The translations under genes were made by a program, and so were the position numbers. The notes beneath the pieces are model-generated. The model saw only the letters and a program-made list of their open reading frames with translations. It was not told the DNA's origin and made no database searches. A stretch of DNA of 64,000 bases. Source: Theocolax elegans (lineage: Eukaryota > Arthropoda > Insecta > Hymenoptera > Cerocephalidae). Shown here one piece after another: positions 22,661 through 35,494 of this stretch. The stretch lies in assembly GCA_026168455.1 (NCBI GenBank), contig CM047426.1, forward strand, positions 81,619,986-81,683,985, written 5' to 3'. Each line of letters begins with the position of its first letter. The first letter of the stretch is position 1.

Positions 22661-24682
22661 GTAAGTACAATAAAATAATTTGAAAGATTACTTTCTCATA
22701 AAATTAAAAATTCGTTAAGTTTCTCTCGTTGTATTAAAATCCACATGTATACATAAAAATAAATGTATTTGTTCCTTTAATTTACATAACTTGATTTAAA
22801 AATATAAATAACGCAATCATATTTTAGAAAATTTTTAACCTAAAGGTAAACATTAAATTTTTAATTATATACTGACTTTTACAAATCTTATCTAATATTT
22901 TTAATTTACATTAAATTTTCTAATTGTAACGATTTCATAAACGCTGAAATTTATCATTCTGGAATTGCTTGGCTTACTTGGTAAATTTATGGTACAGGTG
23001 AAATATTTTCGTACTATGATTATCACTATGCTATTTTATTTAGTTAATTAACTTATATAATTAACACAAATTTAGTTTAAACGCTTTTCCTATATTTTCT
23101 TTTAAATTTATTTCATTATTAATGAAGATGTGTTATAGTAAAATATTTTTTCACTTTATTTTTTTTTATCATATTAATAAGTACTTATTTATAAAAATAA
23201 AATATGATTAACAGAATCTTAACTTGCATAAAAATTTAAATAAATTGCATTTAAGTTTAAAAAGAAGCGTGGAGCACATTTTTTACACGAGACCGCATTA
23301 GAAAGTTGAAGTATATTTAAGATTATTTTATTAAACTGCCGCTGAAAAATATTATCTGTAACAAGTTTGAAATTATTATATTTATTGCAGACACAAATCC
23401 ACAGTATTAAACAGATTTATTTCTTTATTAAATTGAATGTTAAATATCTGAAAATTATTTATAACTTGAATTCATAAAGTGGAGGAAAATAATTAAATCT
23501 TTGAAACAATGTGATTACAATATTACATTGGGAATTATAAGAAATCTATATGTTTATTTCTGTTAATATATTACATACTTTATATTTCCATACATTAATG
23601 GACACTTAATATTCATTGAATGACCTGTTAATTTTTAGTAAAATATCGTTTCAAACATTCATATATATACATATACATAGCTGAATGGCGTACCTGAAAA
23701 ATACGTTTGCGAAAGAAAGTCTTGAGCACGTTTGAAGAAAACTTTACCATTAGGAAAAAGTATTACTAGTAATATAACCGAAGGCATTAATTACGTGATA
23801 CACGAGTGTATTTATCTTTTATGCAATCGTTACATTCAAAGGAATTAAAAAGAATACTCACACACACATGCACACACACACTCACACATATGTGTGTACC
23901 CGTTTTTAATTAAACTTCTAGCAACTGTATAATATATTTGTATCATTTAGTAATTTAACCTAATAACGTTGAATCAAATGTAATTATGTAATGCTTATGT
24001 ATACAAGTTTTATTTTATTTAGAAAAGGTATTGTTATATTCATCAATAATTAGAAATGCGTTTGTATACTTTGTATATGTAAACTGCTATATGAAAATAA
24101 AATACATATATATAAGTGAAGAAATAATAAGTTTGGAATAAATTTTGAATAACATTTGAAAATCATTGTTTTATCCCTGACGAAAAAATACTGAATTATT
24201 ATTACTTGTATTAACCTTGTATACATAAAAATGAGTTACATAAAATTACAATACCAACACACTATGTCATAAATGTTTTTTTCATTGAACATGCTCGAAA
24301 TGCCACTTGAATTTTAAATTTTAACTTAAACGACTTGTCGAGTGCAAAAGTATTTGTCAGTGCGTACGTAATGTGACAAGGTATTTATGAATATTTCAAA
24401 AGCTTTAACATTATATTAGAGTTCGAAACATTATCCGTAAATTACTGCTCATCATACTCCTCTAATAGAATATTCCATATATATATTTTTATGCATAAAT
24501 CAATCGACATTAAAATAAGGTTCAATTTTCATCACAATTCTTATAAGTATTTTCTAGCGCTTGTTTTCAATTAAATCACAAATTCGAGATCTTAGTATAT
24601 TGTTCTAATAATAACATATATTATCCATTTGAGTAATATAAGACAACGACATTTTGAATAAAAAAAGATAATTCGGTTACAG

Positions 24683-24715
24683 TTAAAGTTATGAATCTCT
24701 AAAGTATCAACGAAG
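24683..24715 (+). promoter_or_regulatory. Short 5' leader with a tiny upstream ORF
   Basis: After a likely acceptor (GGTTACAG ending 24682) the leader contains ATGAATCTCTAA (24691-24702), a three-codon upstream ORF, 13 bases before the main start at 24716. The main start is preferred because it opens the conserved N-terminal domain. If the leader is used as modelled, the upstream ORF could dampen translation. Confidence 0.3.
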
Positions 24716-27700
24716 ATGAAGCTAGGACACGACATAAATGAATCTCGAGAAAAATGGTCAGACGTCAACGACGAATTACTCGATGAACTTCAAGATTGGG
24801 CAAGAGAACATTCATTAGCCAAGGTCCCATTAGAACAACTGGCCATTTTTGCACATAGTTGTTATTATGATAAACCGGCGACTTTCAAATGTATGGATGT
24901 CTATTATCGAATGCGAGCGACCGTACCGGAATTTTTCGCTGACCGAGATCCACTGTTGGAGAACATGAAGTATACGTTGAACGTTGTGTGAGTATTATGT
25001 GGAATGAATAGAATGGCTTACAGGTAGAACGTGAGTGTAAGGTTTTCATGAGCTCCAGACGAAACGACGATTGTTTACTTTTTTTTACACTTTTATCTGA
25101 TGGTCTATCATGTATAGAAAACAAAAATCTCTTTCTAAATGTTCTTTTATAGCGCTAGTTTATTTTAATGTACATTACTTTACCTTGCACAATATGTAAT
25201 TAATTATTATTGGTGAAAAATTTTCTCGCTTAAAAATATCGATGTCTTCCATAAGTAAATGTTGACTCAAACTAGACTTAACAATTTTTCTTCTCATATT
25301 TAAAGACTGTGTATAAAGAAGACATCCCAAGCGACACTCGATGTTTACCTTAAAAATCAACGGAACTCTGATTAATTTAGAAACAATTCAATGTATCGCG
25401 AACTCGTATATTCTCGAAGAAAAAGATCCTTAATCCCTGTTGGGAAAAAAGCGAATGGAAGTGACGCGAATCTTGAAAGAGAATTCATTAATTCAATCAA
25501 AAAGGAAAGAGATTGCAACTGAAGAACGTCGCGACACTGGCGATCGGGTAAGCTGCGTCGCGCAATTTGTAAACCTGCCAATAACACTTTCTACTTAATA
25601 CTCGAAGGTCTAAGAGGGATGGAAATCTCTTCCGATATATATGTATATACGTGTATACATATACCTATCCCATCGAAGCAATTTCCTCAAGATGTAGCTG
25701 GTGATTCGTCGTCGAAAGGGAGTTGCGAATTTTCTCTTCCTTTATTTGTGTGTGATGTTAATTTTATTTACCATTATACACATGCAAATAATTATTTTGA
25801 TTTTTAATCGCAACGACATAGTTTCATTAGGATATTAAACAATTAATATTTAAGTGAGTTTGTTCTACTTAAATAGAATAGTGTAATTATGCAAAATTTA
25901 ATAAAATTATAAACGTCGATAAAATTAACTTATAGAAGGAAAAGAGAAGAGTTTAACTGTATTATAATCCCCTTAATGCATATTTACCTGGTCATTATTT
26001 CTTTTTTTTTATAGTTTCTCCAGAACTGACGTTTAAAATCAAATTTGAATAAATTACCATAATCAATAACAGGGTAACAATGCGATTAAACTGTCAGTAA
26101 CTGGTAACCACTATGTACCCAATTTAAACATAATTATTTTACATTTTAAAGATCTTAACGTACAATTTTAGAAGATTGTTTATTTAACATATCGTTTGAT
26201 AGTCGCCATAATTAACATTCAGATTAGAGAAAGAAAATATGTGCGCAATTGCAGAAATTCCTGTATACGTTAAGAGAAAAGTTTTTTTAATTTTACATTT
26301 AAAAGTAATTTCAAGATTTTGTTGCCCAACATAACCATTTACCATTCACAACTGAAATTGACACTATTATAGAGTAACATGTATACGAAGTGAAATGCAA
26401 AATTTCAGCTCGATTGAACATGCGATTTGCTAACATTGGGGTCACGGTACACCTAAAACATTCGTTTACGCAAAATGACTTTAATGCAGTGTGCAATGGT
26501 TCATAAATTTGGTACGTTGAGTATAAGCTTAACGCCTTCAATTTTATTTCGTACACCTAAGATTAGAACACAAAAATAAGAATTTATCGAACAAATTAAG
26601 CATAATCTTTTTATACCGAATGATTGTTTGTTGATTCAAGGAAAAAAAAGAATTAAATTATCCTATAGGTGTTAATTACTAAAAATTATCATTATTTGAA
26701 GAGTAATAAGAAAAAAATGTTGCGAATTCTCACGACGATGTAAGTATTTGCGTAAATATTTATATGGATGGAAGGATTTTGCTGATCTGTGTGTTTGACA
26801 ATAAAATTCTACTAAAGTTTTTTTTTAAGCTCTTGAAGTTTAAACAACTAAATTAATACTTGAATAATTTATCAATAATTACAAAATATTAACCAAATTT
26901 TTATACCGCACATGCACGTATATAAGTTATTACGTAAAATGAGAAAGATAACTTGAAATTAAAAATATCTAACAAAATGTTGATACAGACAGTAATATAT
27001 GTCGCGTGGAAAAATTTTGAGTCGAATAAGTATAAAAAAAGTTCCTACTAGTTTTCAAAGCGACAGGTAAATCATGGAAGTAGCTAACGATTTCACAGAA
27101 GTATTTTCCTAGTCTAACTACAAATACAGTTGTCTTTCTTCCTTCTCTTTTTTATATTACTCGAAGACTGAAACTCGACGGAAATAAGTTTAACTTGGCT
27201 TAGTTGTATGTATACATTTATATAGATACATCTTATTTCGTTGCAATTTTTCAAAATATTTTTCTTTATCAAATCTATTCCAATAGTTCTTCTTTATATC
27301 TTCATTTTATTAAAAAAAATTCATACTTTGAAAACGTATGTATTAAGAGATAATCTTATCGTATATATACTATTCAAAGAAGAGAAATATCGTAATATAT
27401 ATATTACTAAATAAACATAATTTTTTTTCAATACTTAAGTTACTAATAAAAAAATTTTGACGACATAAATTTAATTACTGATTGACAGGAGGTACATCGC
27501 ATTACCAAAACCTGACAGATACGGGAACCGTATAATTTTTCATGGATTATCGGACACAACACCAAGTCATTATATGTTCAATGACGCTGTGAAATTATTA
27601 ATGATGACAATGGATGCAAGTTTATACGAGGTTGGCTGTACGTCTGGCCATATTTTTCTCTTTAATATGAAAGGCGTGAGAATCGGTCATCTTACGAGGC

Positions 27701-30700
27701 TCACGATCACGGGAATACGACGATTTTTCGAATACATTCAAGAGGCGATGCCAGTTAGGTTAAAAGCTATACACGTACTGAATTGCGTCTGGTTCATTGA
27801 TAAGGTACTTGCACTCGTCAAACCGTTCATGAAGAAAGAACTTATGGAAATTGTAAGTATTTTTAATTACCTATGCTGTTTTCACTAAATTTTAAGGTAC
27901 TTTCAAGCTATTTTAAGTCTATCGATTATTTATGATAAAAATTCTTTAAAGGTATGCTTTTTGTATATGAAATAAAATTACTTTATCACGTACGTATCGA
28001 TTAGTTATATTTTTTATTTAACATTGAGAACGATGTTAAAAACAATCATTTTATATATACGTAATTGATTATCGAACTCTTCTTGATCTATAAATATCAA
28101 CTGTTTTAGATAAATTTACAGTCATTTACATGGACAATCAATAATCGTTTTTAAAAATAGTACGGAACATGTGTATCAATGAAAAAGTAAACAATTACAT
28201 TATTAATAACACTAAGTATTTCAATTTATAAATTTAATACAGAAATATTGCATCAAACTTCTAATTAATTTAATTATTTCATTATGCTATTATAGGACAA
28301 AATTCCTGTACATCATGTTATCTCACGTTAAATAAATGTGTTAAACGAAACAGTTTTACATTAAATATTTGTTTGATCAATTCTTTATTTTCCACCGAAA
28401 ATCTATTTAAAGTATTTTTTTGAAATAATTACCAGAATGCGCAAAAATAAAGCAAAACTGTATATATAAAACAAGCAATCCAAAATAATTTTACACTATA
28501 TAGAAGTATTCGAATCTAATTTAATATATTCCTATTATATGCAAAAATATATCAGTCAGAATAACAGTACACTGATTTGTGATCAATAATCATAAAAAAT
28601 GACGTGAATACAATTTTTCCATTAAATCAAATAATTGATACGTATTAATATAGAAGCATAACGACTGCATTCATAAAAAATATTGTGCGTATGTCGGTAC
28701 AATAACGCAACTAACTGCAAGAAAAAGTACAGATTTATTTTCCTGAAATGTCAATACATAAATACGCGTGTATACACACTTCTGTACAAATGTATAGGTA
28801 GTATATATTATAATTATTACGTTAGTCACGCGAACACCGGGGTAGGGGTTGAACGTAATACACGTGTGACAGATTCTTTGTATACTTTAAACTCACGTCA
28901 AATGTCCCGTTTTATAAGCTTAGAAAATGTGAACATGAAATTTCTATAGCGATATGAGTACATTTTTTCCTGATGAGAAAATCAATTATTAATGTCGGAC
29001 ATTTACTCAACGTGTGCCTCAATTATTATTCTAAATTATTAATTTATTATTATTGATACTTCATTCTTTCTTAATTCTTATTCTAGTAATACAAGATTGA
29101 TATTTCATGTTGTAAAAAATATAGGGAAATATTGTACTTTATATTTTTACTTATATTACTATTGTTATTATATGTATTGCTTTCTCGTAAAAAAGCTGTG
29201 TAATAATAAAATAATTTGATGTGTTAAAAACATATTATAAGTACGTTTTGAGATGCCTAGAGTCCAATAAACGTGTTTTTAGAAAATGTCCATGTGTGTG
29301 TGTTCGTACATCTTTCTAAAATCGCTTTTTGATCTGTTGATGTACTTTTATTTTATAGGAAATAATCAATTTTTAAAAAATTTATTTTTCAAAATTTTAT
29401 ATGTTGTATATATTTTTAATTCAGAACAAATTTACTTTGTAGTGATTAAAAAAAATTTCTTTCCAATTCGGGCTTTTTAAATTATTTCTATTAGTTTTCA
29501 AGTTATTAGAAAAAATTAATTTGAATTTGTTATATTTTTGAAAATAATCGGTGAAATGAGCTGAAAGGGTTAAATTGATATAATATAACAGTATGATGTA
29601 TAAATTTCAACTCGTTATATAGATTAGTTTTAGATAAAAAAACTGCTGTCCATTAATTGGCACGTAGCTTCCTCAAATTAACATGTCGATCCTATATGTA
29701 ATATATTACTCAAATATAGTATTATTTAATTATTTAAAACAAAATATCATAACATTTCGAAAAATATTATTAATTCTAAATAAAACTTATATAGCTATAG
29801 TTATAAAATTGTGCAAAATTAAATTAAAAATTATCTTTTTTTGCTTTTCTTTCGATATTCTAAAAACTTGTTTTTCCAAAAATGTAGTTAGTTCCACAAT
29901 AGACTACTTTATAAGTAAACAAAATTTTAATAAAAATTACATTTTAAGTTATAACTTTTTTCTCAAATACTAATGAATGAAAGATTTTGAAATTTTTACA
30001 GCATAATGCTATTATTATGTTCTATTTGCACGATTTTTTCGACATATTTGATCAATTATTTTCAGACATATACAAATAATTAAACATATTGTGCGAAAAT
30101 ATATAATGCTTAATAACTTAGATAATTAAAGATATTTTTGAGCTGAAAAACAATAGGGATCGAAAGTACCAAAAATACTATTCTTTCTCAAAATTTCAAG
30201 TTGATTAAATCCTTTTTTTTCCTGAAACGTACGACATAAAAAACCCACTTTTTTCACATTTTAATTTTTTTACTCAAAACTAATAACTAATCGATACAAT
30301 TACTTGAAATTTTTACAGATTTCATCATAAATTTTATCAGGTTTGACTGATTAATTTCCAAAATATAAAATTTAAAAAAAATCATTTTTCTTAATATCAA
30401 AAAACTAATAAAGATAATTTGTCAATCCAAAATCTAACTGGTAGATTTTTTTATTCTATTACAAGTACATTTGGTCCAATTAAAAAAATTAATAATATTA
30501 TAAAAATTATTGAAAAATTCATTTCAAAAAATCGAAAATTCTTTTTAAAACAATAACTATTTGGGGGATAAATAACCAAAGTCTTCCGGAATTCGAAAAG
30601 TAAAAAGCAAACTACACACGCAAATACGGCGGTATACACACATCCATATAGACATTTTCTAAAAACACGTGACTTCAACTTCTGACATGTTAAAACATAC

Positions 30701-33700
30701 TTATAACATGTTTTTTAGCGAGTCGAAAAATGTTACTATTACAAAGCTTTCTCTATGAAGAAGCTAAAGCAATAAAAACTAAATACATTGAATTTTTATG
30801 TCCAAAGTTTACAGGCGTAAAAAGCTATCAATCCACTTGACATTTTGGGAATAGCTAGTTTTTATAATAACAACGATCCCCATATTTTTCTGCTTCAAAC
30901 ATTTATAATTATAGAAAAATTATTAAGCATTATATATTTCTATTATACATTTTTAAATGGGATGAAAAAAATTGTATAACATAATAGGGCGTGCACTGTC
31001 TATAAATTTCAAAACATTTCATTAAGTGAACGTTGAGAAAAGAAATTATAACATATGGTAAAGCATGTTTTAGAATAAGGACATATGTGTCCGTAAATAT
31101 TATTAGGCTTTTTAGGCACGATCGTTGAACGAGAGTACCTTATATTTTCACCATCGCGAAAAATGTAACACAACGAATAATTGTTTATTTATACATAAAA
31201 ACATTTTTTGTTCAAAAAATAAGTCATTTTAAACGTTTTTGAAAAAGTATGTATTTGTGTAGTCAAGTTAACTGAACAACTCAGCCAATTTTGAACCGGT
31301 TTGGTTAAAATTTTGATGATATCTTCTACATAAATAGAGAATTAAACGTTCCTATTTCGTACCAAATTGGTCGAATAGGTCTTGAACAGTAGCACTTTTT
31401 AAAATAGCGTTAAAACGTTTTTTTACGACATTATATAAAACAAATTAAATAATCTAAAATATAAATATAGAAAATGTTTAAATATAAAATATGTGATGAT
31501 ATTTGTATTGTAACTTTTTATGTACAACTAAATACTGGAAAGTTAAACGCATAAAAGTGTCAAAAATGCAAAAAAACCGTTTTTTCTACTTTATAAAGAC
31601 AAATATAAATTGTACTGTAATCGTTTAAATGTAAAAAATCTTTATCTTAATAAGATAAAACTTTTTTTTAAACAACACTTTTTGCTTAGATAAATATTTT
31701 TAAAGTTAAGTACAAAAAACAGTTGAAAAAGCCTAAAATATACAATAAAAGAAGCTTTTAACAAAATAATATTGATTTTACGTATAAATTTTAAATGCAA
31801 GAAATAGTCATCACAATAAAAGAAAACTTTTTTCTCTTAAACATTTCTTATTCACATTGATATTTTTTCTGATAAAAGAAAAAAAAACGGTTAAAAGCGT
31901 GAAATATACAAAAAAAGACAGTTTTAGACCTTATCTGTAAATAAATATCGATTATACATACAAATTGTAAAGGTAAGAAATGTTTATCACAAAAGAAAAC
32001 TTATGTTTACATTTTAATGGTTTTGGATGCTTGTATGTATACACTATATATACGTAAACAAGTTAATCGAAAAATTCAGTCAATTTTTTACCTATTTGGC
32101 TAAAATTTATGTTTATAGAAACTTCTAAATATTATAGTCGTTTATTTTTTAAAGCACTTAACGATCGTGCCTGGAATGTAAAATCGTATAGCTTTTACAT
32201 ATTTTGGGCCCTATAGTTTAAATTTCATATTATTAGAATAATATATTACATACAGGATTGATAAATTAATTATGAGGAACTGCGTGCCAATAAATTGGCA
32301 TTGGTTTTATTATTTTATTTATTTTTTGCTGTAAACTCCCTTATACAATAATAAGCACATAATCAAGTAAGGTTAAGGGGGTTCCATACTCAATGTTTGC
32401 ATGATTAATTAATAAAAATAGTAGAATGGTATGTGAAAAAATAAGAGAAGAGGCGCCTTCGTTTATCGACAATCTGTGTGCTGAATTTTAGATTAAAATA
32501 TTATCGCGTTTACGAGAAAAGTCTTATCAAAAATATCAAACCTTTTCACCTCGTTGGGGTTAGGTTTACATTTTTGGTAAGACTTTTCTCAAAAACGCAA
32601 TATAATTTGAATCTGAAATTCAGCACACAGTTAGATTATCAATAAACGAAGGCGCCTCTTCTCTTATTTTTTCACATTCTGTTTTATTCACAAATTTATT
32701 ACTAATAATCACGATTGCCGGTAAGGTAGGGAGAATAAATATTGACTATGGCACCCCGTTAAAAGTATATTTTTCGTATATTTTGGTATAAATATTTTTT
32801 TTTTAAATTGCATAACTTATACTTTTTGTGTCATGAGAAACCTAAATTTAGTATATGCATATATACGAGTTATATTCGTTACCTTGTACCTTCGGTCATA
32901 TTCTTTATTGGTTATTTCTTAAAAAGGATTGAGCTCTATATTTATACACCTTTTCTTTACTTTGGTTTCTATGTTGCATGATTATTGAATATCATAGGTA
33001 AAATTATACGCTGCGTGTGGTTATATCTTCTCAACATTTCTGACCGAATGTTTTACCGAATCCTTATAACCCAACTTAGATAATCATGAATGATTATAAA
33101 CTTTTGATGTTATATGTGATATTTAAATAATTAGACGTACACAACAGTTCTTTTATCGACAATTTTTTATCGCCTATCGTATACGTATAGTTAATTTCGT
33201 AGACAACTTACAAGGAGAACCTCATATGTTTGAGAAACGGATCGTGCCCAGCTTCTAGTATATGTTTTCTAATATAAAAATATATGAAAAAACCAGAACC
33301 GCAGACCCTAACAATCGTTTTTTCGAAGGTTATACGCTGTTAAAGCAAAATTTAAAAAAAAAGACTATACTTTAAATACTTGTAACTTCTAACTTATCAA
33401 ATATTGACATTCAAACCAAAGTTTAATGAAAAGCTGAGATAAAATAGATGTAATTTAAAAAAAAAGCTGCTCAAATAAGTTGAAATTAGGCAGAGTTATA
33501 GCCGAATTAAGAACAAGAAGCAATTTTAAACAAAAATTGGGCAGTACAAATTTTATTGATTTTTTTAAGCTAAATTTCTTTAAATTCTTCATTCGGCTAT
33601 AACTCTGCTCCATTCCAACGGATATGAACGTATTTTTTTAATATATCTATTTTATCTCAGCTTTTCATTAAACTTTGGTTTAAATGTCTATATTTGATAG

Positions 33701-35494
33701 GTTAGAAGCTGGACACGACCCGTTTTCCAAACATGTGAGGGTCTCCTTGTTAGTTATTCTAAAACTATGTTTAATTTATTTATTTTCATAGTATACCAAA
33801 ATTAAGGAGGTGACAAAGTAAACTCTAACTTTAAGGGGGTGTCAAACTCAGAAAAAGTAATTTTTTACATTTTTTTCATAAACAAATGAATAAGTTTTTT
33901 AAATAACCCTGAACTAATATACTCAAATTTTTCCAGATTTTTAAACCCATAATTTGATTACGATGTTTGGATTGAATGTTTATACCTTTTTGGACTAATA
34001 ATTACCGACCCAGAATCGCTCACTCGATTATAATTAAAAAAATTATTTTTTCTGGAACAAATCATAACGTCAGGCCCTCTCTTATGTTTTAAACTATCCG
34101 TATGAATTTTTTCAGATTATTAATTGAATATATTAGATACAATTTTTAAGTAAAAACGTGCAAATTCTTGCAATAGCTAAACAAAGTATTGAATTGTAGT
34201 TTATAAAATATGATAGTAGTATTTGAAAAATCACAAATGACACGCCTTCGTTTACAAACGATTAATCTCTATGTAAAATTTCAGCTAAAATATAAACGCA
34301 TTTTCAATTCAATTCTTTACCGAAAGATGTTGATTATATTACATCCGTTTTGTATTTTTGATTAAGGTACTTATTTCTCAAAAACGCGATTATCTTTTAG
34401 TCTAAAATTTTGAAGAGAGATTAATTGTTTATAAACCAGCATTTTTTCTCACACTTATTCAAATATTATTATATTTTACAAATTATAGTTCAATTCATTG
34501 TTTAGTTCGATTGGTAAGGTAAGAAGATTGATTTAAAGTTAAAGTTGGCTTTGGCACCTCGTTTAATAATTAAATATCGAACTAGCATTATATATTATTG
34601 TTGAAGTCATAAAATAACTTGGTTACAATTAAAAGCATTATGTAACATGTATATGTATTAATACGGTTAACTTGGACATTTGTGTATATATAAAGAATCA
34701 TATCGAAAGTGTCGGCATTGTTAGCCAGGACAATGCTCCAACAAACGCAGCATATGCAGTTTGATTGTAATATCCATACGACTATTCTTCTACAGCTACA
34801 CTTGCATACCGGGGACGTTTCTGAAGTTTATCAGCACATTCCACCCGAGTGTCTTCCAAAAGATTTTGGCGGTGAACTCGACGACGTCGATACCCTTCAC
34901 GGTACTGCACATCTTCCATACATATCTATATATATACATATCATCCTTTTTCTTATTATTTCTGTTGTAAAGATTATTTGAAACGAGGACAATCCTTGGT
35001 CATTCGTACTTTTTTAAACCATTATTTATATTTTTACTAAATAAATTATACTAGTGTTAGATTGTACTTATCAGTTAGTCAATTTGTAAATTTTCTTTTA
35101 TTTATTATATTAATTTTAAATTTATTTGAATAAATTACTTCGATCACTTAGGATATTTAATTACCTATTAAAGATGTTAAATATTATCTGATGTAAAGAT
35201 AACAGAAAATATGCAAATCCTATTAATCGACAACAATTTATTATTCAACCGTATGAATAACTCGGAATAAACCGTGCAATCTTGAATAATTTGGTTAATC
35301 ACCCGAAGAAAATAAAAAATGCAAATTTTTTAAATAGATTTGAAATTTTCACAGCGGAGCATACACAAAAGCTAGTTGAGCTTCGAGACTATTTTATAGA
35401 AGAGGAGCGACTCTATCGAGGATATCAAAGTACTCCGAAAAACGTATCTGACGAGGACAGCGAAGGGGATGGAATCATCGATGACGGGACTTGA
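24716..35494 (+). CDS. CRAL-TRIO domain protein, alpha-tocopherol transfer protein-like
   Basis: Soluble carriers of this family bind one small lipophilic ligand (retinoid, tocopherol or phosphoinositide) in a closed pocket. Coding exons 24716-24987, 27489-27852, 34796-34901 and 35355-35494 total 882 nt, 293 aa plus stop, with all phases agreeing and GT-AG ends. The N-terminal helical domain includes LAIFAHSCYYDKPATFKCMD and YYRMRATVPEFFADRDPLL. The lipid-binding domain follows: GHIFLFNMKGVRIGHLTRL, FFEYIQEAMPVRLKAIHVLN and DKVLALVKPFMKKELME. Exon 3 carries HIPPECLPKDFGGELDD, the diagnostic end of the fold. The C-terminal tail is acidic (SDEDSEGDGIIDDGT). Length is slightly under the usual 300-310. 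The ligand is not predictable. The third intron is unusually long and full of inverted-repeat elements. Confidence 0.88.
24988..27488. other. Intron 1 of the CRAL-TRIO coding region
   Basis: About 2.5 kb of AT-rich DNA. Part of it (about 26300-26570) has the less AT-rich look of an old transposon remnant, with GCAAAATTTCAGCTCGATTG at 26397. Terminal repeats were not found. No nested gene is supported. Confidence 0.4.
29224..30718. mobile_element. Inverted-repeat element of about 1.5 kb in intron 3 region
   Basis: Long terminal inverted repeats: the left end TTAAAAACATATTATAAGTA (29224) pairs with the right end TACTTATAACATGTTTTTTA (to 30717). Further in, ACGTGTTTTTAGAAAATGTC (29271) pairs with GACATTTTCTAAAAACACGT (30651). 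Arms extend at least 80 bp with scattered mismatches. No transposase frame remains. Superfamily not determined. Confidence 0.6.
30085..30950. repeat. Second, overlapping inverted repeat
   Basis: ATATATAATGCTTAATAACT with GCTGAAAAACAATAGGGATCG (30099-30160) is the inverse of CGATCCCCATATTTTTCTGC and AATTATTAAGCATTATATAT (30874-30940). One arm is inside the element at 29224-30718 and the other outside it, so the two inverted repeats interlock rather than nest. Confidence 0.5.
31115..32171. mobile_element. Inverted-repeat-bounded element with GGCACGATCGTT ends
   Basis: GGCACGATCGTT (31115-31126) and AACGATCGTGCC (32160-32171) are perfect inverse copies about 1.06 kb apart. Inside are repeated AAAAGAAAA-type tracts and a diverged direct repeat (AGCCAATTTTGAACCGGTTTGG near 31282, AGTCAATTTTTTACCTATTTGG near 32078). 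No coding capacity. Confidence 0.45.
32370..32760. mobile_element. Foldback element A (GGGGT-ended)
   Basis: Almost the whole 390 bp folds on itself. The inner arms include AGAGAAGAGGCGCCTTCGTT (32445) and AACGAAGGCGCCTCTTCTCT (32644). The outer parts are GGGGGTTCCATACTCAAT (32377) and ATTGACTATGGCACCCC (to 32757). A diverged relative lies at 33834-34563. Confidence 0.6.
33208..33753. mobile_element. Foldback element B with TTA-flanked CAAGGAGA ends
   Basis: Outer arms of about 50 bp pair: TTACAAGGAGAACCTCATAT (33208) against GTGAGGGTCTCCTTGTTA (to 33753), then CGTGCCCAGCTTCTA against TAGAAGCTGGACACG. A second pairing zone lies inside: AACTTTGGTTTAAATGTC (33671) against GACATTCAAACCAAAGTT (33406). 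The TTA at both outer edges could be a 3-bp target duplication as in PIF/Harbinger elements; this is inference only. Confidence 0.55.
33834..34563. mobile_element. Diverged relative of foldback element A
   Basis: Inner arms (ACGCCTTCGTTTACAAACGATTAATCTCT at about 34241-34270; AGAGATTAATTGTTTATAAACC at about 34415) resemble those of the element at 32370-32760, as does the right outer part (GGTAAGGTAAG, then TTGGCTTTGGCACCTCG). It also contains the dispersed repeat shared with 5930-6180. Confidence 0.4.

Noticed and set aside
26311..26556. Minus-strand 81-codon frame in the CRAL-TRIO intron
   Set aside because: No family resemblance or splice context; the region looks like a transposon remnant.
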